This document shows positions 38,916 through 46,850 of a DNA stretch of 46,850 nt, in pieces. Origin of the DNA: Flintibacter muris (GTDB lineage: Bacteria > Bacillota > Clostridia > Oscillospirales > Oscillospiraceae). The number at the start of each line of letters is the position of its first letter. Within the stretch, counting starts at the first letter, position 1. Where the stretch lies: positions 1 to 46,850 of the forward strand of contig NZ_CALPCP010000027.1 of NCBI RefSeq assembly GCF_943192995.1. Reading direction: 5' to 3'. The notes under the pieces are model-generated. The model ran no database searches and was not told the DNA's origin. It saw nothing but the letters and a program-made list of their open reading frames with translations. The position numbers and the translations under genes were made by a program.

Positions 38916-41900
38916 ATGTTTGACCCTATCAAGGCATCCCGTGAGATCAAGGCTAGCTATATCGACTACATTACCACCACCTTCGACCTGGCGGACCCGG
39001 ACTACGCCCAGGCCCTGCGCTCGGAGCTCCAGCGGGAGGGAATGGTGGCCAAGGGGCCTTATCTGGACATCGGCGGCTCCTACGAGGCGGGGGCCGCCCT
39101 GTCCCAGCTGATGGCGGAGGGCAAAACCAGCGCCCTGTTCCGCACTTTGGAGCCTGTCCCGGAGAAGGAACGGGAGCTGAAGCTGGACCGGCCCCTGTAC
39201 AGCCACCAGGAGCGGGCACTGACCCTGGCCTCCAGCGGAGAAAATCTGGTGGTCACCACCGGCACCGGCTCGGGCAAGACGGAGAGCTTTCTGCTGCCCA
39301 TCCTGGACCACCTGCTCCGGCAGGAGGAGCGGGGGGAGCTGGGCCCAGGCGTCCGGGCCATCATCATCTATCCCATGAACGCCCTGGCCAACGACCAGAT
39401 GAAGCGGATGCGGGCCCTGCTCAAGGGCCACCCCGCCATCACCTTTGGATTGTACAACGGCAACACCGAGCACACCCAGGCCCGGGCCCTGGAGGCCTAC
39501 CGCCGCACCCTCCAGACCGACCCCCAGCCCAACGAGATCATCTCCCGGGAGGAGATGCAGGCCGCACCGCCCCATATCCTCATCACCAACTACTCCATGC
39601 TGGAGTACATGATGCTCCGCCCCAAGGACGACGCGGTGTTCCGGGGTGCCAGGCTGCGGTATATCGTTATGGATGAGGCCCACATCTACAAGGGGGCCAC
39701 CGGCATGGAGACCTCGCTGCTCATGCGCCGCCTCCGCGCCCAGATCAGCGAGCCGGACAGCGTGCAGTACATCCTCACCAGCGCCACCCTGGGTGGGCCG
39801 GAGGCGGACGGGGATATCCTGGCCTTCGCCCACAGCCTGTGCGACGTGGACTTTCAGCCCGGCGGCATCATTCGCTCAAAAGAGAGACGTCCCCCCATGG
39901 AGGAGGCGCGGGACTTTCCCCCGGAGCTGTTCCGGGAGCTGTGCCAGTCCCCGGAGGAGACCGGGGCTATCCTGGCCCGGTACGGGGCGGACTTCGCTCC
40001 CGAAGGGGACGCGGGAGAGAAGCTGTACGCCCTGTTTCTCCATGCCCGCCTGTTTGCTTTGCTACGTCAGGCGGCTGCCCAGCCGGTCACCGTGGCGCAG
40101 CTGCGGCAGGCCCTGTCTGTGACGGAGGAAGCCGTGGTGGACCTGGTGTCCCTTTGCGCCCGGGCGGAGCGGGACGGCGCCAGCCTCATCAAGCCCCGGT
40201 ATCACTTCTTTGTCCGAGCACTGGAGGGGGCCTACATCACCTTGACCGCGCCCAAGCGTCTGTACCTCCAGCGAAAGCTGTCCGAGCCGGAGACGGGCCG
40301 TGCCGTCTTCGAGGGTGCAGTGTGTACCGATTGCGGACGGCTGGCCGTGGTGGGCAAGACGGCGGGGAACTGCCTCAAGCACACGGCCCGCAAGGGCGGA
40401 GAGGACGATGCTGAGTTCTACTATCTTCGGGAGGACACAGACGGCGAGCTGCTGGAGGAACCGGAGGGCGAAGACGAAGCGTCCCGGGACGGAACGGAGG
40501 ACTACGTCCTCTGCCCGGAGTGCGGGGCCATCGCGCCTCAGGCAGACAGCGAATTTCAAAAGCCCTGTGGGCATGACCCAGCAAGGTATGTGAGGGTCTG
40601 CCATGTGGGAAAAACCAAGCAGGGCACAGCGAGGTGTCCCGCCTGCGGCTTCGGCAGCTTCCGGCGTTTCTACTTGGGGGCGGAGGCTGCCACCGCCGTA
40701 CTGGGCACCCAGCTGTATGAGCAGCTGCCCAGCGAAGAGGTGGTCCTTACCGAGACAGCCCCTACCCAGGGGCGGCGGAACATTTTTTCCCCTGTGCCCC
40801 AGCGGCGGCAGATTCGGAAAAAGACCGCCCGACAGTTCCTCTGCTTCTCCGACAGCCGGAGCGAGGCCGCTTTCTTCGCCTCCTATATGGAGCGCTCCTA
40901 TCAGGAATTTCTGCGCCGCCGGGGGCTGTGGCACGTTGCCGGACAGTTCCGGGCGGCGGGCCGGTCCTCTGTGGGGATGGAAGAGTTTATCGACGAACTG
41001 GCCCGGTGGTACGAGGACAAGCGGTGCTTCGTCCAGTGGGACGCCGCGGAGGAACAGGAGTCCGGCTCATTGACTGCGGTCAGCCGCCGGAACGCCTGGA
41101 TTGGGGTGCTGAACGAGATGTTCAATGCCAGGCGGAGCACCAGCCTGGTGTCTATGGGGGTGCTGTACTTTGAATATACCCGGAATAGTCCTGTGGCAGA
41201 GCGCTTTCAGAAGGGCTACGGCCTGGAGCTGCCGGACGCCCGGGCCTTGCTGGAGTTGCTGGCCCAGGACGGGGTGTTCAGCGGCGCAGTGGATACCAAA
41301 GCGGTCAAGCTGAACGAGGCAGAACGAGAGTACATATTCTTTTCACCGAACCCCAAAAAGCTGGTCAAGGTGCGTACCGCTTCGGCGGCAAAAAAGAGCT
41401 GGCTGTCTGGCTGGCAGGGCCGTACCAGGCCCAACGGAACCTACTATCCCAACACCCGCATGACCCGGCTGACCCGGGCGCTGGACATCCCGGATGAGGA
41501 GGCTGATACCCTGTTGGGGGACTACTGGGATGGCGTGTTTGCTCCGGACACCGAGGAGTTTGCTCTGAACGCCGGCGACTTCCGTGTCCGTATCGGCGGT
41601 ACCGAGAGGACAAATTTTTACCGCTGTAAAAAATGCGGGCGGGTTACCCCCTTCCGCGTGAAGGGGCGGTGCGCCAGCGTAAAATGCGCAGGGACACTGG
41701 AGCCCTATGAGCCCCTGTCCGCCAACCAGGACAATCACTATGCCCGGCTGTATCGCAGCGAACAGGCTGACCCGCTGTTCATCAAGGAGCATACCGCCCA
41801 GCTGGCCAAGGACCAGCAGACCCGTTATCAGGAGGCGTTTGTCCAGAAAAAGATCAACGCTCTCAGCTGTTCCACCACCTTTGAAATGGGCGTGGACGTG

Positions 41901-43682
41901 GGCAGCCTGGAGACGGTCTATCTGCGGGATGTGCCCCCAAGCCCAGCCAACTATGTTCAGCGTGCGGGCCGTGCGGGCCGTGCCCGGCACTCCGCCGCTT
42001 TCGTTCTCACCTACGCCAAGCTGTCCTCCCACGACTTTACTTACTACCAGGACCCCGCTGCCATGATTTCCGGAAAAATCAAGGTACCAGTGTTCGAGCT
42101 GGAGAATGAGAAAATTCTGAGCCGTCATGTCTTCGCTGTGGCTCTCAGCGCGTTCTTTGCCCGTTTCCCGGAGGTGTACGCGGGAGACGACCAGACGGTA
42201 CTCCTCAACGAGGAAGGCTATGAAAGGCTGAAGAACTATCTGGAGGGAAAACCGGAGTATCTGCAATCGCTGCTGCTGCGCTCCATCCCTGTCCAGATGC
42301 ACCGCCGGCTTGGGTTGGAGGACTGGAGCTGGACCCAGCGCCTCTACGGTTCGGATGGAGTGCTGGAACTGGCTGTTCAGGACTTTCGAGGAACGGTGGC
42401 CGAGCTGGAAAAGACCATCGCCGCCTGTAAGCGGAGCGGCGAACTGGAGGAGGCGGGAAAATGGAGCCGCAATCTTCGGAATTTCCGCTGTGCCAAAGAC
42501 GACAAAAGCGGCAAAAAGAGTCTGATCGGCTTTCTGGTCCGCAATAACGTACTGCCCAAATATGGTTTCCCGGTGGATACGGTAGAATTAGTCCCGGATG
42601 CCTCTGCCATAGGCCGGGACAAGGCCCTCCAACTGGCCCGGGACCTGCAAATGGCGGTGGCGGAGTACGCCCCCGGAGCCCAGGTGATCGCCGACGGAAA
42701 GATGTATACCAGCCGGTATATCCGCCGTATGCCCGGCAAAAACGGGGATTCCTCTTGGGAGAAGGGATATTACTGCTATCAATGCCCCCACTGCGGCCAG
42801 CCCAATTTTACCAAGGAGCCTGTCACCCGGGAAGGGCGGGAGTGCGTGTCCTGCCATCAGGTCATCAAAAAATATGCGTGGCAGAGGACATTAGAGCCGC
42901 GCTTTGGTTTTTGCGCGGAAAAGGGGGCTGTGGATGCTCCGTTAAGCCGTCCTCAGCATGACTATAAAACAGATGACTACTACATTGGCGACCCCCAGCG
43001 AAATTTGATATGCAAACTGGCTTTCCAGGTGAACGGGCAGGAGCTGGGAGTAGAGTCCACCTCCAACGATTCCCTGGTGGTCATCGGACAAAACGAGTAT
43101 AAGGTGTGTGCTGTCTGCGGCTATGCGGTAGACAGCAAAAAGGGGGATATTCCCTTGAAACACGAAAATATGCGGGGATATCCCTGCATCAACAAAGAGG
43201 GAACGGGCACAGCATACCGCTTGTCCCACGACTTCAAAACGGATGTTGCCAAACTCACCTTTGCCACGGGCGAGGCGGCAGATTATGACACCATGCTGTC
43301 TGTCCTCTACGCTCTGCTGGAGGGCTTGTCCCAAGAGATGGGCATTGAGCGCACCGATATCAAGGGCTGTCTCTTCCGCACCGCAGTAGAGGGGACAATG
43401 GTCTATTCCGTCGTCCTCTACGACGCGGTAGCCGGTGGCGCAGGACACGTTCGCCGCATCGCCACAGAAGATGGCGCAGCCCTCCAAGCGGTGCTGAGAC
43501 GGGCGCTGTATGTTGTGGAGCGCTGCGGCTGTGACAGCTCCTGCTATCACTGTCTGCGTAACTACTATAACCAGAAAATCCACGATAACCTGGATCGGAA
43601 AAAGGCTGCTGCATTCCTGTCCCAGTGGATCGGGCGGATGGAGTGCAGCGAGGAACAAGAAGATGTTTTTGTAGGGGTGTAG
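38916..43682 (+). CDS. DEAD/DEAH-box helicase with DUF1998-type cysteine cluster (DruE/DrmA/MrfA-like)
   Basis: 1588 residues from ATG 38916 with AAGGAGG upstream. SF2 helicase motifs: HQERALTLA (Q motif region), TTGTGSGKTES (~112-122), YPMNALANDQ, MDEAHIYKG (DEAH, ~252), TSATLGG (~288), CSTTFEMGVDVG (~984) and QRAGRAGR (~1014). A long insert (~450-780) carries Cys pairs (CTDCGRL, CPECGAI, CPACGFGSF), more follow (CKKCGRVT, CPHCGQPNF), and the C-terminus has GGAGHVRR and CGCDSSCYHCLRNYYNQ, the DUF1998/MZB signature. This family (COG1205) includes MrfA repair helicases and the large helicases of Druantia and DISARM defence systems. With the preceding large protein a Druantia-type III-like role is the best hypothesis. 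Confidence 0.85.
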   Translation: MFDPIKASREIKASYIDYITTTFDLADPDYAQALRSELQREGMVAKGPYLDIGGSYEAGAALSQLMAEGKTSALFRTLEPVPEKERELKLDRPLYSHQERALTLASSGENLVVTTGTGSGKTESFLLPILDHLLRQEERGELGPGVRAIIIYPMNALANDQMKRMRALLKGHPAITFGLYNGNTEHTQARALEAYRRTLQTDPQPNEIISREEMQAAPPHILITNYSMLEYMMLRPKDDAVFRGARLRYIVMDEAHIYKGATGMETSLLMRRLRAQISEPDSVQYILTSATLGGPEADGDILAFAHSLCDVDFQPGGIIRSKERRPPMEEARDFPPELFRELCQSPEETGAILARYGADFAPEGDAGEKLYALFLHARLFALLRQAAAQPVTVAQLRQALSVTEEAVVDLVSLCARAERDGASLIKPRYHFFVRALEGAYITLTAPKRLYLQRKLSEPETGRAVFEGAVCTDCGRLAVVGKTAGNCLKHTARKGGEDDAEFYYLREDTDGELLEEPEGEDEASRDGTEDYVLCPECGAIAPQADSEFQKPCGHDPARYVRVCHVGKTKQGTARCPACGFGSFRRFYLGAEAATAVLGTQLYEQLPSEEVVLTETAPTQGRRNIFSPVPQRRQIRKKTARQFLCFSDSRSEAAFFASYMERSYQEFLRRRGLWHVAGQFRAAGRSSVGMEEFIDELARWYEDKRCFVQWDAAEEQESGSLTAVSRRNAWIGVLNEMFNARRSTSLVSMGVLYFEYTRNSPVAERFQKGYGLELPDARALLELLAQDGVFSGAVDTKAVKLNEAEREYIFFSPNPKKLVKVRTASAAKKSWLSGWQGRTRPNGTYYPNTRMTRLTRALDIPDEEADTLLGDYWDGVFAPDTEEFALNAGDFRVRIGGTERTNFYRCKKCGRVTPFRVKGRCASVKCAGTLEPYEPLSANQDNHYARLYRSEQADPLFIKEHTAQLAKDQQTRYQEAFVQKKINALSCSTTFEMGVDVGSLETVYLRDVPPSPANYVQRAGRAGRARHSAAFVLTYAKLSSHDFTYYQDPAAMISGKIKVPVFELENEKILSRHVFAVALSAFFARFPEVYAGDDQTVLLNEEGYERLKNYLEGKPEYLQSLLLRSIPVQMHRRLGLEDWSWTQRLYGSDGVLELAVQDFRGTVAELEKTIAACKRSGELEEAGKWSRNLRNFRCAKDDKSGKKSLIGFLVRNNVLPKYGFPVDTVELVPDASAIGRDKALQLARDLQMAVAEYAPGAQVIADGKMYTSRYIRRMPGKNGDSSWEKGYYCYQCPHCGQPNFTKEPVTREGRECVSCHQVIKKYAWQRTLEPRFGFCAEKGAVDAPLSRPQHDYKTDDYYIGDPQRNLICKLAFQVNGQELGVESTSNDSLVVIGQNEYKVCAVCGYAVDSKKGDIPLKHENMRGYPCINKEGTGTAYRLSHDFKTDVAKLTFATGEAADYDTMLSVLYALLEGLSQEMGIERTDIKGCLFRTAVEGTMVYSVVLYDAVAGGAGHVRRIATEDGAALQAVLRRALYVVERCGCDSSCYHCLRNYYNQKIHDNLDRKKAAAFLSQWIGRMECSEEQEDVFVGV

Positions 43683-43743
43683 TATGGGTCCTGCCTGAAA
43701 AATATACTCTAAGCGGCTGTTTTATCGTTCTCCCTATGGGCAG

Positions 43744-43772
43744 TCCCTCATCTTTCAGATGTCGAGGGATTT
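43744..43772 (+). terminator. Terminator after the helicase gene
   Basis: TCCCTC (43744-43749) pairs with GAGGGA (43764-43769), with an inner ATCT/AGAT, then three T residues. It lies about 60 bases after the helicase stop. Confidence 0.55.
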
Positions 43773-43776
43773 ACCT

Positions 43777-43796
43777 CATAATTAGCCACAGACAGA
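43777..43796. repeat. Dispersed repeat, copy 3 (20-base core)
   Basis: CATAATTAGCCACAGACAGA is identical to 15014-15033 and close to 29358-29377. Similarity stops on both sides. It again lies at the edge of a rearranged segment. Confidence 0.7.
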
Positions 43797-43801
43797 GAAA
43801 A

Positions 43802-43838
43802 ACGGCTCTCCGAGGGGATATCCCACTCGTTGAGCCGT
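43802..43838 (-). terminator. Strong hairpin at the end of the integrase-like remnant
   Basis: ACGGCTC (43802-43808) pairs with GAGCCGT (43832-43838), and CGAG/CTCG plus the palindrome GGGATATCCC fill the loop. On the minus strand it is followed by five T residues, so it terminates the minus-strand remnant whose stop is just upstream. Confidence 0.75.
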
Positions 43839-43847
43839 AGATTTTTG

Positions 43848-44120
43848 TCAGCCTGCTTTCAGACGCTCCCTTTCGGCGGCAATTTCCCTTTTCATTTCTG
43901 CCATCATCTTTGCCAGCAGTTTTTCGCACTCTTCCTCACTGTGAGCGTAGATGTTCCGAGGGCGCTTTTTGCCATCCGGCCAGATGGGAGAGTAGCGCCC
44001 TTCCCAAAGCTTCTCGTTGATCTGCGTGACGCACCCGGTCCCCGCTTTACGCCGCTGGCCTTTGTGGGCCTGGAATGTACTGGGAACAGGCTTCCGAGGT
44101 GCTAACTGACTCTCTGCTTA
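43848..44120 (-). pseudogene. Remnant of an integrase-like or mobile-element protein
   Basis: A minus-strand frame without a start codon is limited by TAA near 44121 and ends with TGA at 43848. It reads GTGCVTQINEKLWEGRYSPI, WPDGKKRPRNIYAHSEEECE and KLLAKMMAEMKREIAAERE before KAG. The WEGRYSP segment resembles the arm-type DNA-binding domain that starts many tyrosine recombinases (compare RWEGRIVVG in the integrase at 2456). Only about 85 codons are left, ending in a charged helix and followed by its own terminator. It shows that a second mobile element reached this side of the helicase gene. Confidence 0.5.
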
Positions 44121-44268
44121 TATAATGTCATTAAGTTGGCCGCTAAGGAAGAAACGGCGGGAGGTCACAGGATTCTGAAGGAAATCCAGAAGGAGCTTAT
44201 CCAAAAAAAGAGGCAACAGCAATTATATTATACTGGCTTTTTAGCGGAAGCAAAGGGGAGGAACGAAT
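44121..44268. other. Gap before the XRE gene, fragmentary reading frame
   Basis: A plus-strand frame from 44130 to TGA 44289 reads IKLAAKEETAGGHRILKEIQ and KELIQKKRQQQLYYTGFL. It has no start codon or ribosome site and overlaps the start of the XRE gene; it may be another remnant. TATACT at 44231-44236 could be a -10 for the XRE-kinase pair, without a clear -35. Confidence 0.25.
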
Positions 44269-44697
44269 ATGTGGGAGAAATCCAGCGATGACCTGAACCA
44301 GGAGCTGATGGCTCAGCCCAACCTGGACCAGTATCTGACAGAAAACGAGGGTTATTGGAGGCACGCGGATATCTCAGTCTTTTTGACACGGCTCCATGAA
44401 GGGATCCGGCCTGTCCAAAGCGGAGCTGGCCCGGCGGGCGTGGATAAGCGAGGTCTATCTCCACCAGTTTTTTTCCGGGCGGCGCAGGCCCTCCCGGGAC
44501 CGGTTGCTGTGCCTGTGCATCAGCATGGAGACCAGTCTGGAGGAAACGCAGCAGCTGCTCAAGCGGGTGGGGTATTCCCCACCCTTTACCCCAAGCTGAA
44601 GCGGGACGCCATCATTGTTCGCGGTATCCTCCACCGCACCTCTCTGGCACAAATCAATGACAAGCTATTCAGCGAGAACGAAAAAACGCTGTTTTAA
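44269..44697 (+). pseudogene. XRE-type HTH gene with two compensating frameshifts
   Basis: The open frame from ATG 44269 (GGGGAGG upstream) encodes MWEKSSDDLNQELMAQPNL and ISVFLTRLHE, then loses sense, and regains it at YPKLKRDAIIVRGILHRTSL with the end NDKLFSENEKTLF. Between ~44396 and ~44575 the natural sequence lies in the next frame: GLSKAELARRAWISEVYLHQ, FFSGRRRPSRDRLLCLCI and ETQQLLKRVGYSP, a typical XRE helix-turn-helix. A one-base shift near 44390 and an opposite one near 44580 explain this. The product of the open frame would be 142 residues with a ruined DNA-binding domain. Either real decay or sequence error. It precedes the kinase gene by 17 bases and probably regulated it. Confidence 0.75.
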
Positions 44698-44714
44698 GAA
44701 AGGAGGAGCCCGCT

Positions 44715-46796
44715 ATGACAACCACCCAAACCCTATGCTACAACTGCTTTCGGCAGGTGACAGACCCCGCCGCCCCCTGCCCGTACTGCGGCTTTGACTT
44801 AGCGGAAAACCAGCAGAAATTCCCGGTGGCCCTCCGGGCCGGGACGGTGCTGAATGACCGATACGTCGTCGGCCGCGTCCTGGGCCAGGGCGGCTTCGGC
44901 ATCACCTACGTAGCCTTTGACGCCCAACTCCAGGCCAAGATGGCCATTAAGGAATACATGCCCGGCGAGATGGCGGCCCGGGTGGAGGGACGCACGGTCT
45001 CCGTTATGGCGGGTACTCGGGCGGACGATTTCGCCTACGGCGCGGAGCGGTTCCGGGAGGAGGCCCGGACCCTGGCGAAATTCATCGGCCATCCCAATAT
45101 TGCCGGTGTGTCCAGCTGTTTTGACGAAAACAATACCTCCTATTTCGTCATGGACTACATCGAGGGCGTCAGCTTCAAGAGCTATATCGCCAACAACGGC
45201 GGAAAGGTTTCGGTGGACGAGGCGCTGAACGTGATGATCCCCGTCCTGCGGGCGCTGACGGCGGTCCACGCTGAGGGGTTCATCCACCGCGACGTTACCC
45301 CGGACAACATCTACATATCCAAGGACGGCAATGTGAAGCTGCTGGACTTCGGTTCCGCTCGGTACTTCATCGGGGACAAGAGCAAAAGTCTGGACGTGAT
45401 CCTGAAGGTGGGGTATGCGCCAAAGGAGCAGTACAGCCGCCGGGGGCGGCAGGGGCCCTACACAGACGTATACTCCTGCGCGGCCTGCTTTTATGCTGCG
45501 CTCACCGGCTTCCTGCCGCCGGAATCTCTGGAGCGGCTGGACCAGGATGAGCTGGTGCCGGTGTCCCGGGCGGGGATCGATATCCCGGACTGGCTGGACC
45601 GGGCGATCCTGAAAGGGCTTGCCGTCCAGCCGGAGGACCGGTTCCAGTCTGCGGCGGAGTTTTTGGATGCTGTTGAGAACCAGATTGCAGTGGATGTATC
45701 TGGAGCTGCTCCGGCGGCAGAGCCTGCCGCCGCGCCCAAAAAGAAACGGAATCCCATTTTGCTGGCTGCGGCAGCGTTGGCCGTGGCTGCGGCGGTAGGG
45801 GCAGGCGTGTTCCTGGGCGGCGGGACCGGCGGGCAGCCGCAGAATGAAGCGTCGGTGCCGCAGGGCCAGCAGATACCCGCAGTGCGGGACCAGTCCGTAC
45901 AGGAGCCTGTACCCACAGTTACCCTGGGGGGAAGGTCCGTTCCCATTGACACAAAGGAAATCCCTGTGGATATCAGGTGGACTCAGGCGGATATTGACAA
46001 GCTGGGGCAGCTGACTGCTGTTACAGAACTGAATCTTACGTTGAATGACGAAATCACCGACCTTTCCCCGCTGGCGAATCTGTCTGAACTTCGTTCCCTG
46101 ACACTGCGGCACGAATCTCAATACGGGGACGTTGACCTGTCCTTTCTGACCGGTCTGACCGGCCTGGAAGAACTGGTCATCAGGGATCTGTATTTCCCGG
46201 ATGGCATGGAAGCTCTGTCCGGCCTGACCAATCTGCACAGTCTGCACCTGGAGGGTGAGATCGGGAATGTCTCTGTTCCATCCTTTTCCGGCATGACGGA
46301 ATTGGAGGAACTGTACATTGACGACAGGGCGGGATGGAACAACGGAAGGGATGCTGGATGGAAAGTGTCTGCCTCTGATCTGGCGGGGCTGACGAAGCTG
46401 AAGACCATGCATTTGCAGGGCATCAACCTAACGGACCTGACCGGATTGGAGACGCTGGCCGGACTGGAAGATCTGTATGTCTGTGTAGCCCGGGGCGCGG
46501 ATCTGACTCCATTGGCGCACCTGACCAGACTGCAAACACTGAATCTGGCGTGGAACCACTGGGACGATGAGACCCTGGCCTTTCTCGATATGGGACCGCT
46601 GTCCGGGCTCACCCAGCTGCATGATCTGTCCGTCTCCTTCATTTCCGGCGAGCTGTCCTTTCTGTCCAGTCTGACGGAGCTGCGGACGCTGACACTGGAT
46701 GGCGTTGGCTCGGGGGCCAACCCCAGTCTTGCACCGCTGTCCGGACTGAGCAAACTGGAGAGCCTGTCAATTATGAGAAGCTGTACCAATAGATAA
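44715..46796 (+). CDS. Membrane Ser/Thr protein kinase with zinc ribbon and extracellular LRRs
   Basis: 693 residues. An N-terminal zinc ribbon (Cys8, Cys11, Cys22, Cys25) precedes a Hanks-type kinase domain (~40-335): GQGGFG (57-62), AIKEY with Lys79, HRDVTPDN (191-198) and DFGSA (211-215). Thr replaces the usual Lys two residues after the catalytic Asp; related bacterial kinases have Ser or Thr here, so activity is likely. An Ala/Pro linker and basic stop-transfer (KKKRN) lead to one membrane span (~348-368, ILLAAAALAVAAAVGAGVFL), and leucine-rich repeats of the form LTxLxxLxLxx fill residues ~420-690 outside the cell. An outward LRR sensor with an inward kinase suggests signalling. AAAGGAGG precedes ATG 44715. 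Confidence 0.92.
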   Translation: MTTTQTLCYNCFRQVTDPAAPCPYCGFDLAENQQKFPVALRAGTVLNDRYVVGRVLGQGGFGITYVAFDAQLQAKMAIKEYMPGEMAARVEGRTVSVMAGTRADDFAYGAERFREEARTLAKFIGHPNIAGVSSCFDENNTSYFVMDYIEGVSFKSYIANNGGKVSVDEALNVMIPVLRALTAVHAEGFIHRDVTPDNIYISKDGNVKLLDFGSARYFIGDKSKSLDVILKVGYAPKEQYSRRGRQGPYTDVYSCAACFYAALTGFLPPESLERLDQDELVPVSRAGIDIPDWLDRAILKGLAVQPEDRFQSAAEFLDAVENQIAVDVSGAAPAAEPAAAPKKKRNPILLAAAALAVAAAVGAGVFLGGGTGGQPQNEASVPQGQQIPAVRDQSVQEPVPTVTLGGRSVPIDTKEIPVDIRWTQADIDKLGQLTAVTELNLTLNDEITDLSPLANLSELRSLTLRHESQYGDVDLSFLTGLTGLEELVIRDLYFPDGMEALSGLTNLHSLHLEGEIGNVSVPSFSGMTELEELYIDDRAGWNNGRDAGWKVSASDLAGLTKLKTMHLQGINLTDLTGLETLAGLEDLYVCVARGADLTPLAHLTRLQTLNLAWNHWDDETLAFLDMGPLSGLTQLHDLSVSFISGELSFLSSLTELRTLTLDGVGSGANPSLAPLSGLSKLESLSIMRSCTNR

Positions 46797-46850
46797 AAAG
46801 GTGCTATAATGAGGGTATGATACAGAAAAATGAGAGACGCAGGTATGCGA
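46797..46850 (+). other. Right edge
   Basis: TATAAT at 46805-46810 may be the -10 of a promoter for a gene beyond the window, but no convincing -35 is visible. No coding region can be supported in these 54 bases. Confidence 0.3.

Noticed and set aside
35604..43682. Complete DISARM system
   Set aside because: No DrmC-type phospholipase-D protein, no DrmB separate from the helicase and no associated methyltransferase in the cluster; the two-gene layout fits a Druantia-type III-like arrangement better.
1..46850. CRISPR array
   Set aside because: No set of regularly spaced identical repeats with unique spacers was seen. The ACCACCT heptamers are too short and the spacing too irregular.

Overview
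The window looks like the chromosome of a GC-rich gut Firmicute of the Oscillospiraceae/Ruminococcaceae type (Flavonifractor, Lawsonibacter or Oscillibacter relatives). This is an inference from AGGAGG-type ribosome sites, a BlaI/BlaR1 pair, a DUF624 protein with an ABC sugar importer, GH94 phosphorylases, and mobile genes of the kind common in clostridial integrative elements. No rRNA or housekeeping gene is present to fix the taxon.

Layout. (1) 1-4.76 kb is mobile-element debris: a hairpin-rich, oriT-like stretch, an HNH endonuclease gene, a tyrosine integrase that has lost its catalytic C-terminus, and a small minus-strand module (AlpA-like DNA-binding protein, winged-helix RepA-like protein, RHH-like protein, DUF6809-like protein). 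(2) 4.76-10.97 kb is a minus-strand type I restriction-modification operon in the order hsdR-hsdS-X-hsdM. X is a proteasome/HslV-fold (Ntn-hydrolase) protein inserted between specificity and methylase genes. (3) 11.0-15.1 kb holds blaI-blaR1 and a secreted CAP-domain protein, with related hairpin-bearing sequences downstream of both transcripts. (4) 15.2-28.4 kb is a beta-glucan/beta-oligoglucoside locus: DUF624 membrane protein, cytosolic GH16, two GH94 phosphorylases, an AraC regulator, an ABC importer (lipoprotein and two permeases, no ATPase) and a domain-permuted GH3. The importer would bring in oligosaccharides; GH16, GH3 and the phosphorylases would degrade them inside the cell. (5) 28.4-29.6 kb is a scar: a 5'-truncated second CAP gene, a wHTH remnant, a repeat also found at 15.0 kb, and the 3' half of a tRNA-Thr(GGT) with its terminator, which looks like an attachment site.

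(6) 29.7-43.7 kb is the most unusual region. Its plus-strand genes encode a protein with five degenerate ~55-residue repeats plus BRCT; a 925-residue protein with RCC1-like repeats plus BRCT; a decayed BRCT piece; a 54-residue protein; another BRCT protein split by an in-frame TAG; a 1033-residue protein; and a 1588-residue DEAD/DEAH helicase with a DUF1998-type cysteine cluster. The last two resemble the two-gene DruH-DruE layout of Druantia type III or a DISARM/MrfA relative. The 1033-residue protein starts with the same type of repeat as the first BRCT protein, which ties the BRCT genes to the helicase pair. I propose this as a candidate undescribed, probably anti-mobile-element, BRCT-helicase system. 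(7) 43.7-46.85 kb has an integrase-like remnant, an XRE-type gene whose HTH is scrambled by two compensating frameshifts, and a zinc-ribbon/Ser-Thr kinase/transmembrane/LRR receptor.

All functional statements are from reading motifs and neighbourhood by eye; no database search was run.
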